From Planctomycetota bacterium (GTDB lineage Bacteria; Planctomycetota; Phycisphaerae; WQYP01), in contig JAJYPG010000136.1 of the NCBI GenBank assembly GCA_021795535.1, positions 1 through 5,170 on the forward strand: DNA of 5,170 bases, written 5' to 3'. The notes below the pieces were generated by a model. That model was not told where the DNA came from, did no database searches, and was given only the letters and a program-made list of their open reading frames with translations. Within the stretch, counting starts at the first letter, position 1, and every line of letters begins with the position of its first letter. Made by a program: the position numbers and the translations under genes. Positions 1-5,170 of this stretch are shown piece after piece.

Positions 1-55
1 TGCAACTTCATTCTACGGATTCATCTGCAAGCCAGCCGCGGGTTTACACCACGCA

Positions 56-77
56 GCTACGGGAGTAATCCCGTGGC
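56..77 (+). repeat. 9-bp hairpin with GTAA tetraloop
   Basis: Arms GCTACGGGA (56-64) and TCCCGTGGC (69-77) pair over nine positions with one G-T wobble and enclose the loop GTAA (65-68). As plus-strand RNA this is a GNRA tetraloop, a stable fold common in structured RNAs. The outer segments GCGGG (38-42) and CCCGC (77-81) could add a second helix, sharing C77. CCACG (49-53) could also pair with CGTGG (72-76) as an alternative fold. No T-run follows, so it is not an intrinsic terminator. It may lie inside the end of an upstream coding sequence. Confidence 0.45.
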
Positions 78-165
78 CCGCTCGATGCGAATTAAAGTGT
101 ACCGTCCGCCTCAGCAAACCACCTTGTCATTGAACCAGTCCCGCGAATAAGGATGGATTCTTATA

Positions 166-196
166 TCTGTAAAACCCAAAGTTGTTTTTGCACAGA
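166..196. repeat. AT-rich imperfect hairpin just downstream of asnB
   Basis: TCTGT (166-170) pairs with ACAGA (192-196), and AAAAC (171-175) pairs with GTTTT (184-188). A 3-base bulge (TGC) lies on one side and the loop is 8 bases. It starts 3 bp past the asnB stop and may protect or end the asnB transcript. Neither strand has a clear T-run after the stem, so a rho-independent terminator is not well supported. Confidence 0.3.
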
Positions 197-198
197 CA

Positions 199-2139
199 TT
201 AACCGTCAACTATACCGGGGCGAAAATGCCGGTACCATAGTTCCAGCATGAAAAGTGAAAACAGACGGTGGGTATGGTCGCGTGTGAAAGCCTGATGCTC
301 GGCCAGCAATTGTCTGGGAAACTCAGCCGCGGCTATCTGGCGGGTAAGAGAATCGTTCCGGCAGACCACATCCGTCCAGACGCCGGCGAGCGGGCCGGCA
401 AACCATTGGCCAATGGGCACCGCGAACCCATGCTTGCGGCGTTGCCAGACTTCCGGCGGAAGCAGGTGGCCAAAGGCCTGACGGAGAGCCAGTTTGCCGC
501 GCCGCCAATTAAGGATATCAGAATCATTCAGGGCGTTGGCGGCTTGAACCACACGATGGTCCAAAAATGGGCTGCGCACTTCCAGCGCACAGGCCATGGA
601 GGCGCTGTCCACTTTCCAAAACACATCGCCCGGCAGATAGTGGGACTGATCCAGTCGCATGGCCCGGCGAAAAGGAGATACTGCGTGGCCCGAAGGTTGC
701 GTCCATTCCACGGCATCATCATTCCACGGAAGGGCGGGAAAGTGTTGCCGCACATTCCGCGGCGAAAAGACGGCCATCAACTGGCTGTATTGATCCAGCC
801 AGTGTGAATGAGTGGCTGCGGAACGCAGGCGAAAAAGTCGCTCGCGCCGGGAAAGTGTGGTCAGTGCGCGGACCGCCAGATTCATGGCTGGCCGCCAGCG
901 TTGCAGCATGGCAATGGCGCGGTAGCGGTCATAGCCGCCAAAAAGTTCGTCGGCACCGTCGCCACTAAGGGCACAGGCGGCCATGGTGCGGGCGCAATTG
1001 GCGACGTAATAGGTTGGCAGAATGGAGGAATCGGCAAAAGGCTGGCCCAGGGCATATTGCATAAGCCAGTCCAGGGTTTCCACACATCCATGGGCTGGTT
1101 CCAGAGAAAAGGCGTGGTGGCGAGCGCCAATGTGTTGGGCCAGTTGCCGGGCATAAGGGCTTTCGTCAAACCCGGAGTTCGCAAAACCAATACTGATGGT
1201 GTTGATGGGCGGCGCTCCGGCGGCGGAGCGGGCCTGTTGCATAAGCGCGGCAATGATACTTGAATCCACGCCGCCGGAGAGAAAACAGGCCATGGGCACG
1301 TCCGCCTCTAGCTGCGACTCCACCGCGGCGGCCAGCGTATTGAACAGGGACTCCGGCGAAGCGGGTTGGGGGAAATCCGTCTCGTTTAATAAATTCCCAT
1401 CCGCAGGGGAAAAGAATATTCCCGTTTCCAGTCCGCAGCGCGAGGCACACAGCCATTGGCCGGGAATAACCTGCTGAATATTCCGGTAAATGGTTTGGGG
1501 CGGCGGAGGATAGCCGTGGAACAAATAGGCGGCCAGATTTTTGCGTGTTACCTCGGGCCGCACCTGTGGCCAGGCAAGCAGCGCGGGCAAAGTGCTGGCA
1601 AAGGCGAAGAGTCCGTTGCCATGATGATAAAAAAGAGGCTTTTGTCCCATGCGGTCGCGCGCCAAAAAAAGCCTGTCTGTGGGCTTGTCCCATAGGGCGA
1701 AAGCAAACATCCCCAGCAATTTTTCGGGCAGGTGTGTGCCCCATTGCCGCCAGCCATGAACCAGCACCTCGGTATCGCTATGGTCGCTGGTGAAATGGTG
1801 GCCGCGATCAATGAGTTGCCGTCGCAGTTCACGATGATTGTATATCTCTCCATTAAATACCACTTGAATGGAGCCATCGGCGTTTCCCATGGGCTGATGC
1901 CCGCCGGCGGGGTCCAGAATGGCCAATCGCCGGTGAACCAGCACAAGGTGATGCGGTGAAGGAGATTCAAAAAGGCCGCCTCCATCCGGTCCGCGGTGCG
2001 TCAGAAGAGCATCCACACGGACAATGGCCGCTTTAAGTTCATCTGTGGGGGGTAATGTGGTGGTGGAGTGGCCATAGGGCAACGGCGGATTTTTCATTCC
2101 CTCTGAAGACCAACCTATCAGTCCCGCTATGCCGCACAT
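199..2139 (-). CDS. asnB: Asparagine synthetase B (glutamine-hydrolysing)
   Basis: This cytoplasmic enzyme makes asparagine and glutamate from aspartate and glutamine, with ATP cleaved to AMP and PPi. The 646-residue protein has an N-terminal class II glutaminase domain (about 1-200): nucleophile Cys2, HRGPDG 48-53, NGEIYN 96-101 and SDTE 121-124. The synthetase domain follows, with the ATP pyrophosphatase loop SGGVDSS 288-294, SGDGADELFGGY 392-403, KVDSASMACALEVR 509-522 and KHGFAVP 569-575. The start is fixed by Met-Cys-Gly-Ile-Ala, because Cys2 must become N-terminal after Met removal. A TTG-initiated frame 26 codons longer (from 2217) would bury it and overlaps rnd. A weak GGAAAAA lies before the ATG. 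The protein is longer than the roughly 554-residue E. coli AsnB, partly through about 18 extra residues between the N-terminus and HRGPD. It begins 10 bp after the rnd stop, so co-transcription is likely. Related amidotransferases of surface-polysaccharide clusters look similar, but no such cluster is visible here. Confidence 0.95.
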   Translation of the reverse strand: MCGIAGLIGWSSEGMKNPPLPYGHSTTTLPPTDELKAAIVRVDALLTHRGPDGGGLFESPSPHHLVLVHRRLAILDPAGGHQPMGNADGSIQVVFNGEIYNHRELRRQLIDRGHHFTSDHSDTEVLVHGWRQWGTHLPEKLLGMFAFALWDKPTDRLFLARDRMGQKPLFYHHGNGLFAFASTLPALLAWPQVRPEVTRKNLAAYLFHGYPPPPQTIYRNIQQVIPGQWLCASRCGLETGIFFSPADGNLLNETDFPQPASPESLFNTLAAAVESQLEADVPMACFLSGGVDSSIIAALMQQARSAAGAPPINTISIGFANSGFDESPYARQLAQHIGARHHAFSLEPAHGCVETLDWLMQYALGQPFADSSILPTYYVANCARTMAACALSGDGADELFGGYDRYRAIAMLQRWRPAMNLAVRALTTLSRRERLFRLRSAATHSHWLDQYSQLMAVFSPRNVRQHFPALPWNDDAVEWTQPSGHAVSPFRRAMRLDQSHYLPGDVFWKVDSASMACALEVRSPFLDHRVVQAANALNDSDILNWRRGKLALRQAFGHLLPPEVWQRRKHGFAVPIGQWFAGPLAGVWTDVVCRNDSLTRQIAAAEFPRQLLAEHQAFTRDHTHRLFSLFMLELWYRHFRPGIVDG

Positions 2140-2149
2140 TTTTTCCGTT

Positions 2150-3355
2150 TCAAACGATGGTTGACCGCAGTTTTTGATTCTGGAAAAGCAGTTTGAGTTC
2201 TGTTTTTCCCTGTGCAAAATTTAAAAGGGCGTCCCCAAGGCATTCGCGCCGCCAGCCCCGCATAAGCGGATGGTTGTCAAAAGGGGAACCACGGACAATT
2301 GCGTCGGCCAGAAGAAGCACATTGTTTTGCGAAGTGACCGTGGCTGTGCAGACCGACTGGCCCAGGCAGATGGCCTGCGCCGCGGCCCACAAGGATTCGC
2401 CAAAGACGCGGCTTGCCGGAGTATCCAGCGGTTCAGGATCGGGCCGTGGATAGGAGGATTCGGGCATGGCGCGAATGGCTTCCAGCAGGTCAAGTATCGT
2501 CGGGCCATAGCTGCGCACCTCCGGGTGTGGAAAATCCTTGATCTGGTTGAATTGCCGCAGATGCTGGGGCATGAGTTTGGCGATGTCGCGCAGCACATTG
2601 TCCGGCAGGAGCGAACGGGCGGGCATGTTATGCTCAAATGCCAATTGTTCACGCCAGGCGGTAAGCTCGCGGAGCACAGCCAATTGCAGCGGCTGCATGG
2701 ACTTGCCGGTCTTTATTTTCCGATACAGTTCGCGCGGCGGAATTGCCGATGCGGCTGATTCGCAAAGTTCGTCGCAGGCCAGCTTGGCCCAGTTGTGGCG
2801 ATTCAGACCGGTAAGCACCTGAAGAATCAGATCGTATATTTTAGGCAAATAGCGCACATCATCCACGGCATATTCAAATTGCGCTGGGGAAAGCGGACGA
2901 CGGCTCCAGTCGCTGTAGGTATGGGCTTTGTCCAGGTCCATGGAGCAGAAATAGTTGACCAGCTTCCCGTAGGACAGCGGATAGCCAATGCCAATAAGAC
3001 CGCCGACAATCTGGGTGTCAAAGACATTTTGCGGCGTCAGATGGCCTATATGGTGGAGAATTTCCAGGTCCTGTTCGCCCGCATGGCAGATTTTGGTAAT
3101 GGCGGGGTCGGCCAGAAGTTCCAGCAGGGGTGTAAGATTATCAACCGCATGCGGATCGATAAGCTCCACCCGGTCAATCGTGGAGACCTGAACAAGACAG
3201 AGAATGGGAACGTAGGAGGTTTCGCCTATAAATTCAGTGTCTATGCCGAAACATTTTGCGGCGCGCAGGTGGTCGCATAAAGCGCCGAGTTCGGCGGCGG
3301 TGGAGATAAGGTTCGCGGGCGTCCGCGGCAGCGGTGTGGGAGTAATCTGTTGCAT
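2150..3355 (-). CDS. rnd: Ribonuclease D
   Basis: RNase D is a metal-dependent 3'-5' exoribonuclease that trims the 3' ends of tRNA precursors and other small RNAs. The 401-residue product has a DEDDy exonuclease domain (about 15-200): motif I is GIDTEF with Asp39 and Glu41, motif II is HAGEQDLEIL with Asp96, and motif III is YAVDDVRYL with Tyr162 and Asp166. FDTQ (112-115) and SDWSRRPL (148-155) also fit the family. An HRDC domain follows (about 220-296), then a C-terminal HRDC-like region with GWRREC (367-372). The length is close to the 375 residues of E. coli RNase D. The start at 3355 has GGAGAAG nine bases upstream. In-frame starts at 3400 (ATG) and 3418 (GTG) have no ribosome-binding site and add residues outside the domain. 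It is the first gene of a probable rnd-asnB transcript. All catalytic residues are present. Confidence 0.93.
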   Translation of the reverse strand: MQQITPTPLPRTPANLISTAAELGALCDHLRAAKCFGIDTEFIGETSYVPILCLVQVSTIDRVELIDPHAVDNLTPLLELLADPAITKICHAGEQDLEILHHIGHLTPQNVFDTQIVGGLIGIGYPLSYGKLVNYFCSMDLDKAHTYSDWSRRPLSPAQFEYAVDDVRYLPKIYDLILQVLTGLNRHNWAKLACDELCESAASAIPPRELYRKIKTGKSMQPLQLAVLRELTAWREQLAFEHNMPARSLLPDNVLRDIAKLMPQHLRQFNQIKDFPHPEVRSYGPTILDLLEAIRAMPESSYPRPDPEPLDTPASRVFGESLWAAAQAICLGQSVCTATVTSQNNVLLLADAIVRGSPFDNHPLMRGWRRECLGDALLNFAQGKTELKLLFQNQKLRSTIV

Positions 3356-3364
3356 TACTGGTAT

Positions 3365-3371
3365 CTTCTCC
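3365..3371 (-). promoter_or_regulatory. Ribosome-binding site of rnd
   Basis: On the minus strand this reads GGAGAAG and sits nine bases before the ATG at 3355. It is the only Shine-Dalgarno-like sequence near the three possible in-frame starts, so it decides the start of rnd. Confidence 0.6.
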
Positions 3372-3384
3372 GCAACCGGCCTGT

Positions 3385-3400
3385 ATGGCAACTGTGCCAT
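3385..3400. repeat. Inverted repeat in the rnd leader
   Basis: ATGGCA (3385-3390) and TGCCAT (3395-3400) are perfect inverted copies around a 4-base spacer. The repeat lies 30-45 bases upstream of the rnd start. It could be an operator or a small RNA hairpin, and it contains the rejected upstream ATG of rnd at 3400. The same hexamer recurs further upstream in this intergenic region. Confidence 0.4.
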
Positions 3401-3452
3401 CAATACAATATGCGGCACGCACTAAGAATTGAAACACCCGGTGCCAATGGTA

Positions 3453-3473
3453 GAAGCGGCATCTGGCCGCTTT
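3453..3473. repeat. GC-rich hairpin in the rnd-tRNA intergenic region
   Basis: AGCGGC (3455-3460) and GCCGCT (3466-3471) form a perfect stem around the 5-base loop ATCTG. An A-T pair and a G-T wobble extend it on the outside. On the plus strand it is followed by TTCGTGTT, which is a poor T-tract, and no upstream plus-strand gene is close enough to need a terminator here. On the minus strand it would lie in, or upstream of, the rnd leader. Confidence 0.4.
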
Positions 3474-3481
3474 CGTGTTGA

Positions 3482-3504
3482 TCAGGCCTGAACTTGCCAT
3501 GGCA
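3482..3504. repeat. Two adjacent 10-bp perfect palindromes
   Basis: TCAGGCCTGA (3482-3491) and TGCCATGGCA (3495-3504) are each perfectly self-complementary and only three bases apart. They lie in the divergent intergenic region between rnd and the tRNA gene, where binding sites for dimeric regulators could be expected. No known regulator site is recognised. The rest of 3505-3649 holds no gene I can support. Short frames on both strands there lack ribosome-binding sites and family signatures. Confidence 0.35.
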
Positions 3505-3576
3505 GAATGTGTCAAACCCATGTGCGTGAGGTATGGATTGCCATGAACGGCATCGGGGGTATTTTGCGCCGGGGGG

Positions 3577-3603
3577 TTGCAAGTCCGTGCCCGACAGTAT
3601 ACA
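3577..3603 (+). promoter_or_regulatory. Possible promoter of the tRNA gene
   Basis: TTGCAA (3577-3582) and TATACA (3598-3603) each match four of six sigma-70-type consensus bases, with a 15-base spacer that is shorter than the usual 17. Transcription would begin near 3610, about 40 bases before the mature tRNA. This is a weak call made by eye. A promoter is needed somewhere here because rnd points the other way. Confidence 0.25.
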
Positions 3604-3649
3604 AGATTGAGTTCGTGCCGGACCAATTATGCGGAACGGCGCATCACGA

Positions 3650-3722
<73 letters not shown>

Positions 3723-3844
3723 ATGTATGGTTGGCGGAATGGTGGCGCTGGCAAGCGCGGGGATACTATGGAATAAACCGTAAAACTTTCCCGGCAACTG
3801 AACACGAACGGAACGGACGACAGTACGACCAGCAAGAGATTTTA

Positions 3845-4576
3845 ATGGCAGACAATAATCCATCGGTGGCCTCACCTGAAGAATTGGAAAAAATTGGCGC
3901 AGTGGCCGCAGGCTTTATTGCCGATGGTCAGGCGGTTGGTCTGGGCTCTGGACGGGCGGCCCACGCTTTTGTGCGCATGCTGGCGGAACGCATGAAGCGG
4001 GAGAAACTGAAAATTGTCGGTGTGCCCACCAGTGAATCAACGGCGCGTCTGGCCAGGGAATGCGGTATAGAACTGGTCAGCCTCCAGGATCAAGCCTCCT
4101 TGGACATCACGGTGGATGGGGCTGATGAAGTGGACCCGGCACTTCATTTGCTAAAGGGCGGCGGCGGCGATCTGTTGCGCGAAAAAGTGGTGGCTTCAGT
4201 TTCACGCCGCATGGTGGTTGTGGTGGGACACGAAAAAATTGTTCCGCGGCTGGGCACCTATTTCCCGGTGTTTCTGGAAATTGTTGCCTTCGCCATGCCC
4301 ACGGTTATCCGCGCGGTAACCGCCTTGGGAGCGGTTTGTACTCCGCGGCTGCGTCCGGATGGCACGCTGTTTCTTACGGATAACCACAACCCGTTGCTGC
4401 ACGCCCGTTTGCCCGCCGAGTCGCGTTGGTTTGACCGTCCGCAGGAATTGGATCGGCAATTGCGAACCATTCCGGGAATTATTGAAACCGGTCTGTTTTT
4501 GAATTTAGCCTCGGATGTTCTGGTGGCGCAAGCCGGGGGCACGGTGCGGCACCTGACGCGTGGCGGACCGGCTTAG
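3845..4576 (+). CDS. rpiA: Ribose-5-phosphate isomerase A
   Basis: RpiA interconverts ribose 5-phosphate and ribulose 5-phosphate in the non-oxidative pentose phosphate pathway, in the cytoplasm. The 243-residue protein carries the family signatures in order: phosphate loop GLGSGRAA (32-39), GVPTSESTA (59-67), DITVDGADEVDP (87-98) and KGGGGDLLREK (104-114). A TDNHNP motif and IPGIIETGLF lie near the C-terminus. Asp91, Asp94, Lys104 and Glu113 align with E. coli Asp81, Asp84, Lys94 and Glu103 at a constant offset of ten, so the active site looks intact. The loop is GSGR where E. coli has GTGS. The start at 3845 leaves about ten residues before the conserved fold, with a weak AAGAGA six bases upstream. 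The frame is open back to 3629, but that extension translates the tRNA gene and is spurious. The gene may be read through from the tRNA promoter. The length is slightly above the 219 residues of E. coli RpiA. Confidence 0.95.
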   Translation: MADNNPSVASPEELEKIGAVAAGFIADGQAVGLGSGRAAHAFVRMLAERMKREKLKIVGVPTSESTARLARECGIELVSLQDQASLDITVDGADEVDPALHLLKGGGGDLLREKVVASVSRRMVVVVGHEKIVPRLGTYFPVFLEIVAFAMPTVIRAVTALGAVCTPRLRPDGTLFLTDNHNPLLHARLPAESRWFDRPQELDRQLRTIPGIIETGLFLNLASDVLVAQAGGTVRHLTRGGPA

Positions 4577-4583
4577 CTGGCGG

Positions 4584-4604
4584 CCTCTCAAGAGAAGGTG
4601 TTTT
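4584..4604 (+). terminator. Weak possible terminator between convergent rpiA and ykgJ-type genes
   Basis: CCTCTC (4584-4589) can pair with GAGAAGG (4592-4598) with one bulged A, and TGTTTT follows. The stem is short and the loop is only 2-4 bases, so the call is weak. Its place in the 31-bp gap between convergent stops is where a terminator would be expected. Confidence 0.25.
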
Positions 4605-4607
4605 CCA

Positions 4608-5090
4608 TCAGGGCGATTCCGGGTGTTTGCGGCATTTTTCAATGTGTTCCACCGGATAGAGCGGGGCTTGGTCATCGCGCATGCCGGGGCAGCGCCCGCC
4701 GGCTTGTTTCCAGGCGTCGGGATTTTTCAAATTCATATCCCAGAACGGCCAGGTGCGACATTGTGTGGGCCGCACGGAATAGATTCCGCATGTAGCCCTG
4801 CCATCGACACGATTCAGAAAAATACAGTCATATCCCGGTTTTTCCGTCAGGCTTAGCTGGTCGCCAATACGCCGCACAAATCGACTGGTGAACGCCGGGA
4901 GTGTCATGTTCAGGAACGTGGCAATCCGCTGAAGGTCCTCATCCGTCAGCCAGACAAACCCCGGCCCACCAGAGCAGCAATTTCCGCACTGGGTACATTG
5001 GAATCGCAGGCCCCGGCTATACCAGAGGCCCGCAGGCGGCTGTGGGCAGGTCACCGGCAGTGAGATATTACGATTGTTGGTTTCGGGCAT
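4608..5090 (-). CDS. YkgJ-family cysteine cluster protein (putative Zn/Fe-binding)
   Basis: The 160-residue protein matches the CxxCxxCC family (Pfam PF03692, often called a putative zinc- or iron-chelating domain). Its biochemical role is not established. The cluster CTQCGNCC gives Cys32, Cys35, Cys38 and Cys39. Further likely ligands are Cys89 (YDCIFL), Cys101 (TCGIYSVRPTQC), Cys111 and Cys134 (GGRCPG). The IYSVRPTQCRTWPF stretch is typical of the family, and an extra Cys153 lies near the end. No signal peptide or membrane segment is visible, so it is probably cytoplasmic. The ATG at 5090 has AGGA seven bases upstream. The gene converges on rpiA. Its own upstream neighbours are outside the window, so context gives no hint of function. 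The family assignment is firm and the metal is inferred. Confidence 0.9.
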   Translation of the reverse strand: MPETNNRNISLPVTCPQPPAGLWYSRGLRFQCTQCGNCCSGGPGFVWLTDEDLQRIATFLNMTLPAFTSRFVRRIGDQLSLTEKPGYDCIFLNRVDGRATCGIYSVRPTQCRTWPFWDMNLKNPDAWKQAGGRCPGMRDDQAPLYPVEHIEKCRKHPESP

Positions 5091-5133
5091 CCGTCCATCC
5101 TGAAATACCGGGGTGCCAATTTGCCGGCCAATG

Positions 5134-5146
5134 GGTTAGTTTAACC
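5134..5146. repeat. Small inverted repeat upstream of the ykgJ-type gene
   Basis: GGTTA (5134-5138) and TAACC (5142-5146) are perfect inverted copies around a 3-base spacer, 44 bp upstream of the start at 5090. Nearby, GCCAAT occurs twice as a direct repeat (5115-5120 and 5127-5132). A regulator site is possible, but arms of this length also arise by chance. No convincing -35/-10 pair was found in 5091-5170. Confidence 0.25.
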
Positions 5147-5170
5147 GATATTTGCGGCCTGAACCAACGG

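Larger units (their letters stand above)
1..198. other. Left-edge region, no gene identified
   Basis: No protein or RNA family is recognisable here. All three plus-strand frames are open at the left edge. They end at a TAA at 64-66, a TGA at 129-131 and a TAA at 148-150, so the C-terminus of an upstream plus-strand gene could lie here. The longest frame (1-150) ends in a basic, Pro/Gln-containing tail. Third-position base use does not separate the frames, so I do not call a CDS. The region also holds two hairpins, listed separately. Bases 151-198 are AT-richer and look intergenic. Confidence 0.4.

Noticed and set aside
1..120. Minus-strand similarity to the 3' part of RNase P RNA (a GTAAACCC-like stretch)
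   Set aside because: Only a short stretch resembles it. The expected conserved segments around it (AGCAAG...CAAATAGG and ACAGAA) are not present in the right order.
1..150. Partial plus-strand CDS open at the left edge
   Set aside because: All three plus frames are open for a similar stretch, the encoded peptide matches no family I know, and base composition by codon position does not favour one frame.
268..1985. Many open frames on both strands inside asnB
   Set aside because: They are shadows of asnB. None has a recognisable motif, while the asnB frame has a complete set of family signatures.
2193..3280. Open frames antisense to or out of frame with rnd
   Set aside because: They lack family signatures and ribosome-binding sites, and they overlap an intact RNase D gene with all catalytic residues.
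3234..3626. Minus-strand frame across the rnd leader and intergenic region
   Set aside because: It overlaps the start of rnd in another frame, has no motif and no ribosome-binding site, and is rich in Cys, His and Arg as random frames in GC-rich DNA often are.
3731..3770. tRNA-Leu-like 5' fragment after the tRNA (GCGGAATGGTGG...CTGGCA, with a GCGCT/AGCGC stem)
   Set aside because: It resembles the start and D arm of a tRNA-Leu, but no anticodon arm, T arm or matching acceptor strand follows. The similarity is short and may be chance, although a decayed second tRNA cannot be excluded.
4202..4542. Minus-strand frames inside rpiA
   Set aside because: They are shadows of a well-supported rpiA with an intact active site.
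4560..4856. Plus-strand frames over the end of rpiA and the ykgJ-type gene
   Set aside because: They are antisense to the cysteine-cluster gene and have no motif. The minus-strand frame carries the conserved cysteine pattern.

Overview
The window looks like an ordinary stretch of bacterial chromosome with moderate GC (mid-50s % by eye). It carries four protein-coding genes and one tRNA. Three features suggest the Planctomycetes or a related phylum, at low confidence: the Gly-Ser-Gly-Arg-Ala-Ala phosphate loop of the ribose-5-phosphate isomerase, the RMGQKPLFY variant in the asparagine synthetase, and a tRNA gene without an encoded CCA end. No 16S rRNA or other lineage marker is present. I see no transposase, integrase, CRISPR array, phage gene, toxin-antitoxin pair or defence gene, and I do not find a new biological system here.

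Layout. Bases 1-198 hold no identifiable gene. They contain a strong 9-bp hairpin with a GTAA loop (56-77) and an AT-rich imperfect hairpin (166-196) just past the end of asnB. Reading leftward on the minus strand, rnd (ribonuclease D, 3355 to 2150) is followed after 10 bp by asnB (glutamine-hydrolysing asparagine synthetase, 2139 to 199), so the two probably share a transcript. Bases 3356-3649 are a divergent intergenic region with several inverted repeats and recurring TGCCAT/ATGGCA hexamers. On the plus strand, a CAT-anticodon tRNA (3650-3722) is followed after 122 bp by rpiA (3845-4576). A YkgJ-type cysteine-cluster protein gene (5090 to 4608, minus) converges on rpiA with only 31 bp between the stops. 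The last 80 bp hold the ykgJ-type ribosome-binding site and a small inverted repeat.

The genes are housekeeping: RNA 3'-end processing (Rnd), asparagine synthesis (AsnB), a Met or Ile2 tRNA, the non-oxidative pentose phosphate pathway (RpiA), and a metal-binding protein of unknown role. Rnd and the tRNA are linked in theme, since RNase D trims tRNA 3' ends, but nothing in the sequence shows a specific functional link. Three start sites need care because longer open frames run upstream of the true starts. In asnB the longer start would bury the catalytic Cys2. In rpiA it would translate the tRNA gene. In rnd it would skip the only good Shine-Dalgarno site.
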